Source: RPQJ01 sp963732375 (GTDB lineage Bacteria; Pseudomonadota; Gammaproteobacteria; Steroidobacterales; Steroidobacteraceae). Taken from it: a stretch of 64,000 nt of DNA. Numbering within the stretch: position 1 is the stretch's first letter; every line of letters starts with the position of its first letter. Under the pieces are notes generated by a model that did no database searches, was not told the DNA's origin, and saw only the letters and a list, made by a program, of their open reading frames with translations. Below, one piece after another: positions 17,767-27,149 of this stretch. A program made the position numbers and the translations under genes. Location: the NCBI GenBank assembly GCA_963732375.1, contig CAVSZE010000012.1, positions 124,001 to 188,000 on the forward strand. The letters run 5' to 3'.

Positions 17767-17768
17767 CC

Positions 17769-18659
17769 ATGGTGGTCACGGCAGAGTCGGTGAAGGCGCT
17801 GCGCGAGCGCACGGGCGCCGGCATGATGGAGTGCAAGAAGGCGCTGGTCGAGGCGAACGGCGACATCGAGGCCGCCGCCGAGGCCATGCGCAAGTCCGGC
17901 CTTGCCAAGGCGGACAAGAAGGCGGGCCGCATCGCTGCCGAGGGCGTGGTTGCCATCGAGCGCGCCGCGGACGGCAAGGCGGTGGCGCTGGTCGAGGTCA
18001 ACTCGGAGACGGATTTCGTCGCGCGCGAGAAGGATTTCCAGGCCTTTGCCGCCTCGGTCGCCCGCACCGCGCTGGAGGCGAAGCCGGCCGATCTCGAAGG
18101 GTTGCTTGCAGCCCGGATGTCCTCCGGGCAGACGGTCGAGGAAACCCGCCGTGCGTTGATCGCGCGCATCGGCGAGAACATCAGCGTGCGCCGCTTCGAG
18201 GTTGTCACCTCCGATGCGCCGCTCGCCAGCTACTTGCACGGAAGCCGTATCGGCACCGTGGTCGTCCTGGAGGGCGGCGACGAGGCGCTCGGCCACGACC
18301 TGGCCATGCACGTCGCGGCGATCAACCCGCGGTACCTGTCCGCCGATGACGTCCCGGCCGACCAGGTCGAGAAGGAGCGGGAGATCATCGTCGCGCAGGC
18401 GGCGGCCGATCCCAAGCTGCAGGGAAAGCCGCAAGAGGTGCTGGTCAAGGCCTCCGAGGGCAAGCTGCGCAAGTTCCTGGCCGAGATCACGCTGCTGGGC
18501 CAGCCGTTCGTCAAGGACGACAAGCAGGTCGTGGGCGACGTGCTGAAGCGCGCCAATGCGAAGATCCTGCGCTTCGTGCGCTACGAGGTCGGCGCCGGCA
18601 TCGAGAAGAAGCAGGAAGACTTTGCCGCCGAAGTGATGGCCCAGGTCCGGGGAGCTTGA
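17769..18659 (+). CDS. tsf: Elongation factor Ts
   Basis: A 296-residue guanine-nucleotide exchange factor for EF-Tu. The N-terminal UBA-like domain reads VKALRERTGAGMMECKKAL, and the core has TDFVAREKDF at about residues 81-90, whose Asp-Phe pair pushes into the EF-Tu Mg2+ site. It starts at ATG 17769, two bases after the rpsB stop, the universal rpsB-tsf arrangement. The length is close to E. coli EF-Ts (283). A strong intrinsic terminator follows at 18686. Confidence 0.97.
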   Translation: MVVTAESVKALRERTGAGMMECKKALVEANGDIEAAAEAMRKSGLAKADKKAGRIAAEGVVAIERAADGKAVALVEVNSETDFVAREKDFQAFAASVARTALEAKPADLEGLLAARMSSGQTVEETRRALIARIGENISVRRFEVVTSDAPLASYLHGSRIGTVVVLEGGDEALGHDLAMHVAAINPRYLSADDVPADQVEKEREIIVAQAAADPKLQGKPQEVLVKASEGKLRKFLAEITLLGQPFVKDDKQVVGDVLKRANAKILRFVRYEVGAGIEKKQEDFAAEVMAQVRGA

Positions 18660-18685
18660 ACCCCGACCGGTCCCGTCCAATCAAC

Positions 18686-18712
18686 AGGAACCCCGCGCGA
18701 GCGGGGTTCCTT
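18686..18712 (+). terminator. Terminator of rpsB-tsf
   Basis: A perfect 11-bp stem, AGGAACCCCGC with its complement, closes a GCGA tetraloop (18697-18700), 26 bases after the tsf stop. The T run is short (TT), and the next bases form a TATAAT box, so the end of the terminator merges with the pyrH promoter. Confidence 0.85.
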
Positions 18713-18717
18713 ATAAT
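18712..18717 (+). promoter_or_regulatory. -10 element of the pyrH promoter
   Basis: A perfect TATAAT directly abuts the tsf terminator, 27 bases before the pyrH start. No good -35 is seen at 16-18 bases because that stretch is the terminator stem. A separate pyrH-frr promoter after tsf is usual in proteobacteria. Confidence 0.55.
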
Positions 18718-18744
18718 GGCCCCCCGTCGGAGGTGACAGACTGC

Positions 18745-19476
18745 ATGCCTGAGCCAACAGACGGAAAGCCGGCATACCGCCGCATCCTGGTAAAGCTGTC
18801 CGGTGAGGCCCTGATGGGCAGCGCGGACTACGGCATCGACGCCGTGTTCCTGAAGCGCCTCGCCTCGGAGGTCGCCGCCGTGCGCGAGCGCGGCGTGCAG
18901 GTCGCGGTGGTGATCGGCGGCGGGAACCTGTTCCGCGGCGCCGGCCTGGCGCGCGCCGGCATGGACCGCGTGACCGGTGACCACATGGGCATGCTCGCCA
19001 CCGTGATGAACTCACTCGCGTTGCAGGACTCCCTCGAGGCGTTCGGGGTGTTCGCGAGGGTAATGTCGGCGATCCGCATCAACGAGGTCTGCGAGGACTA
19101 CATCCGGCGCCGCGCCATCCGCCACCTCGAGAAGGGGCGGGTGACGATCTTTGCGGCCGGCACCGGCAACCCGTTCTTCACGACCGACACCGCCGCCAGC
19201 CTGCGCGCCATCGAGATCGGCGCGCACCTTCTGATCAAGGCGACCAAGGTCGACGGGATCTACGATTCCGACCCGGTGGTGAATCCGGCCGCAAAGCGCT
19301 TCGACCGGCTCACCTACGACCAGGTGCTCGACGGGCGCCTGAAAGTCATGGATGCGACGGCCATCGTGCTGTGCCGCGACCACGACCTGCCGCTGCGCGT
19401 ATTCGACTTGAATGAGGCCGGTGCGCTGGTGCGCGTCGCGTGCGGCGAGGAAGTCGGAACACTCGTCACGAACTGA
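18745..19476 (+). CDS. pyrH: UMP kinase
   Basis: A 243-residue amino-acid-kinase-fold enzyme that phosphorylates UMP, allosterically controlled by GTP and UTP. It shows KLSGEALMG (about 17-25), VVIGGGNLFRG and GTGNPFFTTDTAA. ATG 18745 lies 8 bases after a very strong ribosome site GGAGGTGA (18729-18736); GTG 18733 is inside that site and therefore unlikely. The length equals E. coli PyrH (241). It sits in the conserved tsf-pyrH-frr order. Confidence 0.97.
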   Translation: MPEPTDGKPAYRRILVKLSGEALMGSADYGIDAVFLKRLASEVAAVRERGVQVAVVIGGGNLFRGAGLARAGMDRVTGDHMGMLATVMNSLALQDSLEAFGVFARVMSAIRINEVCEDYIRRRAIRHLEKGRVTIFAAGTGNPFFTTDTAASLRAIEIGAHLLIKATKVDGIYDSDPVVNPAAKRFDRLTYDQVLDGRLKVMDATAIVLCRDHDLPLRVFDLNEAGALVRVACGEEVGTLVTN

Positions 19477-19509
19477 TGCGGCTTGCGCCGCTGTTGCTGG
19501 AGACTGCCC

Positions 19510-20067
19510 ATGCTCGAGGACATCAAGAAGGACGCCGCGGACCGCATGGCAAAGTGCGTGGCCGCGCTCAGGAACGAATTGAAGAAGCTGCGCACCGGCC
19601 GGGCGAGCACCAGCCTGCTCGAGCACGTGCGCGTCGACTACTACGGCAGCGAGGTGCCGCTCTCCCAGGTCGCGAACGTCGCGGTCGAGGATTCGCGCAC
19701 GCTCACGGTCGTGCCGTGGGAGAAGCAGATGGTGCCCGCCATCGAGAAGGCGATCATGAAGTCCGACCTGGGGCTGAATCCGGCCACTGCGGGCACGGTG
19801 ATCCGCGTGCCGCTGCCGTCGCTCACCGAGGAGCGCCGTCGCGAGCTGACCAAGGTCGTGCGCCACGAGGGCGAGGTTGCGCGCATCGCCATCCGCAACG
19901 TGCGACGCGACGTGTTGCAGGAACTCAAGGAGATGCTGAAGGAAAAGCTCATCTCCGAGGACGTGGACCACAAGGCGCACGACGAGGTGCAGAAGCTCAC
20001 CGACAAGTACGTCGCAGAGGTGGACCAGGTGCTCGCGGAGAAAGAAAAAGACCTGATGCAGGTCTGA
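19510..20067 (+). CDS. frr: Ribosome recycling factor
   Basis: A 185-residue protein, exactly the usual RRF size, that splits post-termination ribosomes together with EF-G. It starts MLEDIKKDAADRM and contains the diagnostic LRTGRAS and the GTVIRVPLPSLTEERRREL hinge region. The C-terminal helix of the three-helix bundle ends the protein. ATG 19510 is preceded by a GGAGAC ribosome site. A TTG-type start upstream would add nine unconserved residues. Confidence 0.97.
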   Translation: MLEDIKKDAADRMAKCVAALRNELKKLRTGRASTSLLEHVRVDYYGSEVPLSQVANVAVEDSRTLTVVPWEKQMVPAIEKAIMKSDLGLNPATAGTVIRVPLPSLTEERRRELTKVVRHEGEVARIAIRNVRRDVLQELKEMLKEKLISEDVDHKAHDEVQKLTDKYVAEVDQVLAEKEKDLMQV

Positions 20068-20070
20068 GCG

Positions 20071-20814
20071 GTGGCGCAGACGCAATCCCGCGAGCCGGGC
20101 ACGCCGCGCCACGTCGCCGTCATCATGGACGGCAACGGTCGCTGGGCTTCAAAACGCGCTCTTCCGCGCCACCTCGGGCACCGCGCGGGCGTGAAGGCGG
20201 TGCGGGCGACGGTGGAAGGCTGCGCGCGGCGCGGCGTCGAGGCGCTCACGCTGTTCGCGTTCTCGAGCGAGAACTGGGGCAGGCCAGCGGACGAGGTCTC
20301 GCGGCTCATGCAACTGTTCGTCGAGGCGATGGAGCGCGAGGTAGACGAGCTCTCGCGCAATGGCATCCGGCTCAGGTTCATCGGCGACCTCTCGAAGCTG
20401 AAGCCGCACCTGCGCGACGGCGTCGCCCAGGCAGAGGCCCGCACGGCCGGCAACGACCGCATGACCGTGTTCGTGGCGGTGTCATACGGCGGTCGCTGGG
20501 ACATCGTCGGTGCGACGCGGAAGCTCGCCGCGGCCGTTGCCGCTGGCACGCTGCCGCTGGACGCAATCGACGAAGTGTCGTTTGCCCGCGAGCTCGCGCT
20601 CGGCGAGGCGCCGGACCCGGACCTGTTCATCCGCACCGGCGGGGAACAGCGCATCAGCAACTTCCTGCTCTGGAACCTCGCCTACAGCGAACTGTATTTC
20701 TGCGACTGCCTCTGGCCGGACTTCGACGAAGCCGAGCTCGAGCGCGCGTTCCGTCACTTCGCGGGGCGGCAACGGCGCTTCGGGCTGACCTCGTCGCAGG
20801 TTGCCGGTGGCTAG
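20071..20814 (+). CDS. uppS: Undecaprenyl diphosphate synthase
   Basis: A 247-residue cis-prenyltransferase that extends farnesyl diphosphate with eight isopentenyl units to the C55 carrier lipid of peptidoglycan and O-antigen. The catalytic Asp20 lies in HVAVIMDGNGRWA, and the FAFSSENWGRP and RTGGEQRISNFLLWN motifs are present. It starts at GTG 20071, three bases after frr. The gene overlaps the start of cdsA by 8 bases. Confidence 0.97.
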   Translation: MAQTQSREPGTPRHVAVIMDGNGRWASKRALPRHLGHRAGVKAVRATVEGCARRGVEALTLFAFSSENWGRPADEVSRLMQLFVEAMEREVDELSRNGIRLRFIGDLSKLKPHLRDGVAQAEARTAGNDRMTVFVAVSYGGRWDIVGATRKLAAAVAAGTLPLDAIDEVSFARELALGEAPDPDLFIRTGGEQRISNFLLWNLAYSELYFCDCLWPDFDEAELERAFRHFAGRQRRFGLTSSQVAGG

Positions 20815-21619
20815 CGGACTCAAGCAGCGCATCGCGACCGCCCTGCTGCTTGCGGGCGTCCTCGTCGTGGTGCTTTTCGCGCTGCCGCCGGTCGCGGCGG
20901 TCGCCGTGGTCGCGGTGGCGGTGCTTGCGGGCGCGTGGGAGTGGGCCGGTTTCGCCGGATGCCTGCGCAACCCGGCCCGCCTTGGCTACACGGTAGCCAT
21001 CGCCATCGCGGTGCTCGCGGCCTGGCAGGTGACCGCGGACGCCGCGGCGCTCGCTGTTTTCCTGCGCGCAACGGCGCTGTGGTGGTCGCTCGCGTTCCTG
21101 TGGGTCGTCTTCGCCCCGGCGCGCGGCGGGCGCATCGCCGCGGCCGTGGCAGGCTTCGCGGTGCTGGTGCCGGCGGCGGTCGGCCTCGCACGCCTGGCAT
21201 TCGTAGAGCCCCACGGCCGGATGCTGTTCTTCTACCTGGTCGTGCTGATCGCGGCGGCCGATGTCGGCGCATATTTCGGCGGCCGCAGCCTCGGCAGGCA
21301 CAAGCTCGCGCCGCTGGTGAGCCCGGGCAAGACCTGGGAAGGGTTTGCGGCCGGGATGGCCGGCGCAGCGGCGGCAGCCGTGTTCGGAGCCCTGGTATTC
21401 GGCCTGCCCGTGACAACCTGGCTGGCCGCATGCATGCCGGTGGCGCTGCTGTCCGTGGTAGGCGACCTGGTCGAGAGCATGTTCAAGCGCCGTGCGGGCC
21501 TCAAGGACAGCGGCAACCTGCTGCCCGGCCACGGGGGTGTGCTCGATCGGGTCGACGGCCTGACCGCCGCGGGCCCGGTGTTCCTGCTCGCGCTGCAACT
21601 GATCGGTGTTGCGGCATGA
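20807..21619 (+). CDS. cdsA: Phosphatidate cytidylyltransferase
   Basis: A 270-residue polytopic membrane enzyme that makes CDP-diacylglycerol from phosphatidic acid and CTP. The first 200 residues are mostly hydrophobic helices. Near the end stands the CdsA signature, seen here as SMFKRRAGLKDSG followed by LLPGHGGVLDRVDG. GTG 20807 (MASGLKQRIATALL) overlaps the uppS stop by 8 bases; TTG 20801 is an alternative. The stop overlaps the dxr start as ATGA. Confidence 0.95.
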   Translation: MASGLKQRIATALLLAGVLVVVLFALPPVAAVAVVAVAVLAGAWEWAGFAGCLRNPARLGYTVAIAIAVLAAWQVTADAAALAVFLRATALWWSLAFLWVVFAPARGGRIAAAVAGFAVLVPAAVGLARLAFVEPHGRMLFFYLVVLIAAADVGAYFGGRSLGRHKLAPLVSPGKTWEGFAAGMAGAAAAAVFGALVFGLPVTTWLAACMPVALLSVVGDLVESMFKRRAGLKDSGNLLPGHGGVLDRVDGLTAAGPVFLLALQLIGVAA

Positions 21620-22806
21620 TGCGCGTCGCGGTCCTCGGCAGCACCGGCAGCATCGGCGTCAGCACGCTGGACGTGCTGGCGCGGCATCCCGGCCATTTCG
21701 AGGTCGCGGCACTTGCAGCTGCGTCGAATCACGCGCGCCTGCTCGAGCAGTGCCGCGCGCACCGACCCCGTGTCGCGGTGCTCGCAGATCCAGTAGCCGC
21801 ACGGGAACTCGAAACCGGGCTGCGCGCCGCGGGACTCGCAACCGAAGTAGCGTGCGGCGCCGCTGCACTTGCGGACGTCGCGGCGGCGCCCGACGTCGAT
21901 GCAGTGATGGCGGCCATCGTAGGGGCCGCGGGCCTGCCGTCGACACTCGCAGCGGCGCGCGCAGGCAAGCGGGTACTGCTCGCGAACAAGGAGTCGCTGG
22001 TGGTCGGCGGCGAACTGCTGCTCGACGCGGCGCGCGGCGGCGGCGCAACGCTGATCCCGATCGACAGCGAACACAACGCGATCTTCCAGTGCCTGCCGGC
22101 CGGGCTCGAGGCCGGCCGCGCAGCGCGTGGAGTGCGTCGCGTGCTGCTCACCGCGTCGGGTGGGCCGTTCCTGCGATCCACGCACGCCGAGCTCGCGGGC
22201 GTGACGCCGGAGCAGGCCTGCGCGCACCCGCGCTGGAAGATGGGGCGCAAGATCTCGGTCGATTCGGCCACGCTGATGAACAAGGGCCTCGAACTCATCG
22301 AGGCTTGTTTGCTGTTCGGGATGGAACCCGCGCAGGTGGATGTGGTCGTACATCCGCAGAGCATCGTGCATTCCCTGGTGGAGTACGTGGACGGTTCGAT
22401 CCTGGCCCAGCTTGGCAATCCGGACATGCGCACGCCGATCGCACATGCACTCGGCTGGCCGGAAAGAATCGTGTCCGGTGTAGAATCCCTGGACCTGGTC
22501 GCCGCGGCGCGCCTGGACTTCGAGGCCCCGGACGTCGTGCGGTTCCCGGCACTCAGGCTTGCCCGCGAGGCGGCCGAGTCCGGCGGCACGAGTCCGGCGG
22601 CCATGAACGCCGCAAACGAGGTGGCGGTAGCGGCATTCCTGGGCGGGACGCTGGGTTTTTCCCGCATTCCGGAGGTCGTCGAGGCCGTGCTCGATCGGCA
22701 TGACCGGGAGTCGGTGACGGGATTGGATGTCGTGCTCGAGGCGGACCGCTGGGCGCGTGGGTTTGCAGCGTCCCTGCTGGCTGGGGAGGCGAGGTCTTGG
22801 GCATGA
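21616..22806 (+). CDS. dxr: 1-deoxy-D-xylulose 5-phosphate reductoisomerase
   Basis: A 396-residue NADPH-dependent enzyme for the second step of the MEP isoprenoid pathway (DXP to MEP), the target of fosmidomycin. The dinucleotide-binding motif LGSTGSIG lies at residues 7-14, followed by LANKESLVVGG and the metal/substrate region PIDSEHNAIFQCL. SGGPF and KMGRKISVDSATLMNKGLE follow (given in parts). ATG 21616 overlaps the cdsA stop; ATG 21619 is the next codon. IspD and IspF of the same pathway are at 41.5-42.7 kb. Confidence 0.97.
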   Translation: MMRVAVLGSTGSIGVSTLDVLARHPGHFEVAALAAASNHARLLEQCRAHRPRVAVLADPVAARELETGLRAAGLATEVACGAAALADVAAAPDVDAVMAAIVGAAGLPSTLAAARAGKRVLLANKESLVVGGELLLDAARGGGATLIPIDSEHNAIFQCLPAGLEAGRAARGVRRVLLTASGGPFLRSTHAELAGVTPEQACAHPRWKMGRKISVDSATLMNKGLELIEACLLFGMEPAQVDVVVHPQSIVHSLVEYVDGSILAQLGNPDMRTPIAHALGWPERIVSGVESLDLVAAARLDFEAPDVVRFPALRLAREAAESGGTSPAAMNAANEVAVAAFLGGTLGFSRIPEVVEAVLDRHDRESVTGLDVVLEADRWARGFAASLLAGEARSWA

Positions 22807-24164
22807 CGATTCTGGGTTATCTGCTGGCGTTCCTGGTTGCGATCGGCATCCTCGTGGCCGTGCACGAGTACGGGCATTTCTGGATGGCGCGCCGGGTCGG
22901 AATCCGTGTGATCCGCTTCTCGATAGGCTTCGGTCGGCCACTGTGGAAGCGTGTCGATTCCAAGGGCACGGAATTCGCTATTTCTGCAATCCCATTAGGC
23001 GGTTACGTCAAGCTTCTCGACGAGCGTGAAGGTCCAGTCGTCGAGGCGGACCGCTCGTCGGCGTACAACCGCAAGCCGGTCTGGCAGCGCATCCTGGTGC
23101 TGCTCGCGGGGCCGTTCGCCAACTTCCTGTTTGCGGTCGTCGCCTACTGGGTGCTGTTCGTGGCCGGGGTGCCGGCCCTGAAGCCGGTGCTCGGCGAGGT
23201 GACGCCGGATTCGGTGGCCGCTCGTGCGGGCCTGGTGGCAGACGACGAGATTATCGCGGTCGGTACCCACCCGACCGCAGGACGCGAGGCCGTGATGCTC
23301 GCGATCCTCGACCGCCTGATGGAGGGCGGGCCGATCGAGCTGCAGGTCCGCTCGCCAGACGGAAGCACGCGCACGGCCCGCTTGCCGATCGAGGGCAGCA
23401 CCTTGCCGCTGACGGAGCCCGGCGCACTGCTGCCCGGGCTCGGGTTCGAATTCTGGTACCCGGACGTGCCGGCGCGGGTCGGGACGATCGTCGAAGGCAG
23501 CCCGGCCGAGCGCGCAGGCCTGCAGGTCGATGACCTGATCGTCGCGGCCGATGGGGCGCCGGTCGCGGACTTCATGGCGCTTGTGAAGCTGGTGCAGCCG
23601 GCGGCAGGGAAGACGCTGCAGCTCACCGTGCAGCGCTCGGGCGAACGGCTCGTGCTGCCGGTCGAGGTGCAGGCCGAGCGCGACGGCTCGCGGCTGATCG
23701 GCAGGATCGGGGTCCAGCCGAAGGCGCCGGCGCCGGTACCCGAGGACATGCGCACCCGCGAGCGCTACGGCGTGTTCGCATCGGTCGGCAAGGCGGTCGG
23801 CAAGACCTGGGACATGTCGGCTCTCACCGTGCGGCTGCTGTGGAACGTGGCCACCGGCGACGTGTCCGCCAAGAACCTCAGCGGCCCGATCAACATCGCG
23901 GAATACGCCGGTTTTTCGGCACGACAGGGCATACTTGCGTTCCTGTCCTTCCTGTCCGTCGTGAGCGTGAGCCTCTTCGTGCTGAACCTGCTGCCCATTC
24001 CCATCCTCGACGGTGGCCAGATCATCTACCAGCTCGCCGAGCTGGCCAGCGGCCGCCCGCTGTCGGAGCGCACCCAGGCGGTGGGCCAGCAGATCGGCAT
24101 CGCGCTGCTGCTGCTGTTGATGGGTTTCGCCTTCTATAACGACATTTCCCGCTTGTTCAGCTGA
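22803..24164 (+). CDS. rseP: Site-2 zinc metalloprotease RseP
   Basis: A 453-residue intramembrane protease that makes the second cut in anti-sigma factor RseA, freeing sigma-E. The zinc site His21-Glu22-x-x-His25 (VAVHEYGHFW) lies in the first helix, and the second catalytic segment NLLPIPILDGGQ near residue 400 supplies the zinc-binding Asp. Two PDZ domains sit between (about 115-200 and 205-300). ATG 22803 overlaps the dxr stop as ATGA. Its likely substrate RseA is encoded at 59931-60515. Position directly before bamA is conserved in gammaproteobacteria. Confidence 0.96.
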   Translation: MTILGYLLAFLVAIGILVAVHEYGHFWMARRVGIRVIRFSIGFGRPLWKRVDSKGTEFAISAIPLGGYVKLLDEREGPVVEADRSSAYNRKPVWQRILVLLAGPFANFLFAVVAYWVLFVAGVPALKPVLGEVTPDSVAARAGLVADDEIIAVGTHPTAGREAVMLAILDRLMEGGPIELQVRSPDGSTRTARLPIEGSTLPLTEPGALLPGLGFEFWYPDVPARVGTIVEGSPAERAGLQVDDLIVAADGAPVADFMALVKLVQPAAGKTLQLTVQRSGERLVLPVEVQAERDGSRLIGRIGVQPKAPAPVPEDMRTRERYGVFASVGKAVGKTWDMSALTVRLLWNVATGDVSAKNLSGPINIAEYAGFSARQGILAFLSFLSVVSVSLFVLNLLPIPILDGGQIIYQLAELASGRPLSERTQAVGQQIGIALLLLLMGFAFYNDISRLFS

Positions 24165-24174
24165 GCCGACCGCC

Positions 24175-26586
24175 ATGCGATTCAAATACATGGCCGCGCT
24201 GCCGGTCCTGCTCGCCGTACCTGCGGTGTACGCCCAGGTCAACATGGGCGACTTCACCGTCGGCGAGATCAAGGTGGAGGGGCTGCAGCGCATCAGCGAA
24301 GGCACCGTCTTCAACTACCTGCCGGTCAACATCGGCGACCGGATGGACGCAAAGCGCGTCGAGGAGTCGCTGCGAGCGCTGTACGCGACTGGCTTCTTCA
24401 AGGACGTCGAGCTGCGCCGCGACGGCGGGACCCTGATCGTCGTCGTCAAGGAGCGGCCCTCGATCGAGAGCTTCACCATCACCGGCAACAAGGACATCAA
24501 GACACCGGACCTCGAGAAGTCGCTGCGCAACGTCGGTCTCGCCAAGGGCAAGGTCTTCAACCAGTCCACGCTCGACGAGGTGGACCGCTTCCTCACCGAC
24601 CAGTACTACTCGCGCGGCAAGTACGGCGTGAAGGTGGACACGAAAGTCACCGACATGCCGAACAATCAGGTCAGCATCGCGATCGACGTCAAGGAAGGCA
24701 AGCGCTCGAGCATCCAGCAGATCAACATCGTCGGCAACAAGGCATTCAGCGAGGACGAGCTTCGCGAGCAGTTCAAGCTCAGGACGCCGAACTGGCTGTC
24801 GTGGTACCGGCAGGACGACAAGTACTCCCGCGAGGAACTCTCCGGCGACATCGAGAGTCTCAAGGCCTACTACCTCGACCGCGGCTATGCCGATTTCGAC
24901 GTCGAGACTTCGCAGGTAGCCATCGCGCCCGAAAAAGATGACATCTTCATCACGCTGAACGTTCACGAGGGCGAGGTCTATCGCGTCTCGGACGTGAAGA
25001 TAGCGGGTGACCTCGTGGTGCCTGAGCAGGACCTGCTAGCGCTGGTGCAGGTGCGCCGCGGCGACATCTACTCGCGCCGGTACATCACGGCGACGACCGA
25101 GCTGATGGCGTTGCGTCTTGGCCAGGACGGCTACGCGTTCGCCAAGATCGACCCGGTGCCGCAGGAGAACCCCGAGACCAAGGAGATCGGGATAACTTTC
25201 CTGGTGCAGCCGGGCAGCCGGGCCTACGTTCGGCACATTAACTTCGAAGGCACGACCGGCATCAACGACGACGTGATGCGCCGCGAGATGCGGCAGATGG
25301 AGGGCGGCTACCTGTCCAATGCGGCGGTGGAGCGCTCCAAGCAGCGCCTGCAGCGGTTGCCGTTCATCGAGAAGGTCGAAGTCGAGACCACGCCGGTTCC
25401 CGGCACGCCGGACCTCGTGGACGTGGACTTCCAGGTAAAGGAAGGCCTGCCCGGGCAGTTCAGCGGCGGCATCGGCTACTCGCAGTCGCAGTCCATCATG
25501 CTGAATGGCAGCTTCGTGCACAGCAATTTCCTCGGCACCGGGAACCGGGTCGCGGCGGAACTGAATGCGGGCCAGTACAGCCAGGTGTACAGCATCTCGC
25601 ACACCGACCCCTACGTGACCGTGGACGGCGTTTCGCGCACGGTCTCGGTCAGCTACCGCAAGTACAGCCAGTACACCAGTTCGTCGTCGCAATTCGACAC
25701 GACGACCGGGGCGATTGGCCTGGACTACGGCTGGCCGCTGTCGGAGTTCCAGTCGGTGCGCGCGGGCATCGCCGCGCAGCACTCCGACCTGTTCACGGAC
25801 CCGAACCAGAGCGCGCTCCAGTCGCTGCAGTGGGTGCAGAGCAACGGCAACCCCTACACGCGCAAGTCCAGCGTCGGCATTCCGCCGATCGAGTACACGT
25901 ACTTCGGCACCAAGTTCGACACTTTCCCGATTTCGATCGGCTGGGGATACGACTCGCGCAACAGGGCGATATTCGCCAATCGCGGCGCGCGCCACACGGT
26001 GAGTGCCTCGTACGCGGTTCCCGGCAGCGACGTGGAGTTCTACTCGCTCACCTACGACTACCTGCAGTTCGTGCCGGTCACCCGATGGTTCACGCTGATG
26101 AACAACTTCGAGGCGGGTTACGCGGCGCCGCTCGGGTCGACGACCGCGATCCCGCCGTACCGGAATTTCTTCGCCGGCGGCGCCGAGAGCGTGCGTGGCT
26201 ACCGGGCCAGTACTCTCGGACCGAGGGACACTTTCGGCAACCCCTACGGCGGCAACATCAAGCTCACGAACCAGTTCGAGTTGCTGCTGCCGATGCCCGA
26301 GAAGTTCAGCGGCTCGGCGCGCGCCAGCCTGTTCTTCGACGCCGGCTACGTGTATTCGACCGACAACGTGAAGTTCTATGCCCCGGACAACATCACGCCG
26401 GTGGATTACAACTTCAGTTTTGATAAGCTGCGCTATTCGACCGGCGTGGCCGTCCAGTGGCTGGCTCCGATGGGTGTCTTCCGTTTCAGTTACGCTATCC
26501 CGATGAACGCCCAGAAGCAGATCTACACCGAGCAGTACAAGGACGAGACCGAAGGTTTCCAGTTCTCCATCGGACAGGCTTTTTGA
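24175..26586 (+). CDS. bamA: Outer-membrane protein assembly factor BamA
   Basis: An 803-residue Omp85 protein, the core of the BAM complex that inserts beta-barrel proteins. A signal peptide ends near VYAQ. Five POTRA domains span about residues 24-345 (each with a GNxxx-type turn, for example ITGNKDIKTPDLEKSL and IVGNKAFSEDELREQF). The barrel fills the rest and has the family signature AGGAESVRGY for strand/loop 6 (VRGY, the conserved RGY). The end, FQFSIGQAF, has the usual C-terminal phenylalanine. The length equals E. coli BamA (810). skp follows by 13 bases. Confidence 0.97.
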   Translation: MRFKYMAALPVLLAVPAVYAQVNMGDFTVGEIKVEGLQRISEGTVFNYLPVNIGDRMDAKRVEESLRALYATGFFKDVELRRDGGTLIVVVKERPSIESFTITGNKDIKTPDLEKSLRNVGLAKGKVFNQSTLDEVDRFLTDQYYSRGKYGVKVDTKVTDMPNNQVSIAIDVKEGKRSSIQQINIVGNKAFSEDELREQFKLRTPNWLSWYRQDDKYSREELSGDIESLKAYYLDRGYADFDVETSQVAIAPEKDDIFITLNVHEGEVYRVSDVKIAGDLVVPEQDLLALVQVRRGDIYSRRYITATTELMALRLGQDGYAFAKIDPVPQENPETKEIGITFLVQPGSRAYVRHINFEGTTGINDDVMRREMRQMEGGYLSNAAVERSKQRLQRLPFIEKVEVETTPVPGTPDLVDVDFQVKEGLPGQFSGGIGYSQSQSIMLNGSFVHSNFLGTGNRVAAELNAGQYSQVYSISHTDPYVTVDGVSRTVSVSYRKYSQYTSSSSQFDTTTGAIGLDYGWPLSEFQSVRAGIAAQHSDLFTDPNQSALQSLQWVQSNGNPYTRKSSVGIPPIEYTYFGTKFDTFPISIGWGYDSRNRAIFANRGARHTVSASYAVPGSDVEFYSLTYDYLQFVPVTRWFTLMNNFEAGYAAPLGSTTAIPPYRNFFAGGAESVRGYRASTLGPRDTFGNPYGGNIKLTNQFELLLPMPEKFSGSARASLFFDAGYVYSTDNVKFYAPDNITPVDYNFSFDKLRYSTGVAVQWLAPMGVFRFSYAIPMNAQKQIYTEQYKDETEGFQFSIGQAF

Positions 26587-26599
26587 GGATTACCGTTCC

Positions 26600-27127
26600 A
26601 TGAGCATCAAGACAGCGACCCTTGCCCTGGTAACGATCGCCGCGAGCGCCGCGCCCCTCGGGGCCGCCATGGCGGAGACGAAGGTGGGGGTGGTCAACGT
26701 GACGCGGCTCCTGCAGGAGTCGCCGCAGGCGCAGGCTGCATCACAGGCCCTCGAGAACGAATTCGCCGCGCGCCGCCGCGAACTCGAGACCACGCAGAAG
26801 GACCTCAAGGCGAAGGAAGACAAGCTGCAGAAAGACGGCGCCGTGATGGCGGCCAACGAGCGGGCGAGCGCAGAGAAGACGCTTCGCGACGGGCAGCGGG
26901 AGCTGGCCCGCAAGCAGAACGAATTCATGGAAGACCTGAACGTGCGCCGTAACGAGGCGCTCGGGCAGCTGCAGCGCAGCGTGCTGCAGGAAGTCCAGAC
27001 CTACGCGAAGTCGGCAGGGCTCGACGTGGTCGTCGCCGATGCGCTGTATGCGAGCCCGTCGGTGGACATCACCAACCAGGTTCTGGCGGCGCTGCAGGCG
27101 CGCAAGGGCGCCCCGGCCAAGCCCTGA
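26600..27127 (+). CDS. skp: Periplasmic chaperone Skp (OmpH family)
   Basis: A 175-residue secreted protein. The signal peptide ends near AAMAE, followed by the short core strand KVGVVNVTRLLQESPQAQ. Most of the mature part is a long coiled coil rich in Glu, Lys and Gln (about residues 45-125), the tentacle arms of the trimeric jellyfish fold. It holds unfolded outer-membrane proteins on their way to BamA, encoded just upstream. The length fits Skp/OmpH (161 in E. coli). Confidence 0.93.
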   Translation: MSIKTATLALVTIAASAAPLGAAMAETKVGVVNVTRLLQESPQAQAASQALENEFAARRRELETTQKDLKAKEDKLQKDGAVMAANERASAEKTLRDGQRELARKQNEFMEDLNVRRNEALGQLQRSVLQEVQTYAKSAGLDVVVADALYASPSVDITNQVLAALQARKGAPAKP

Positions 27128-27149
27128 GCCGGCTGCAAGGGGCCTGGAC

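Noticed and set aside
20801..24164. Overlapping long antisense frames around cdsA, dxr and rseP
   Set aside because: They have biased, arginine/alanine-rich composition and no family motifs; the sense frames are clear enzymes.
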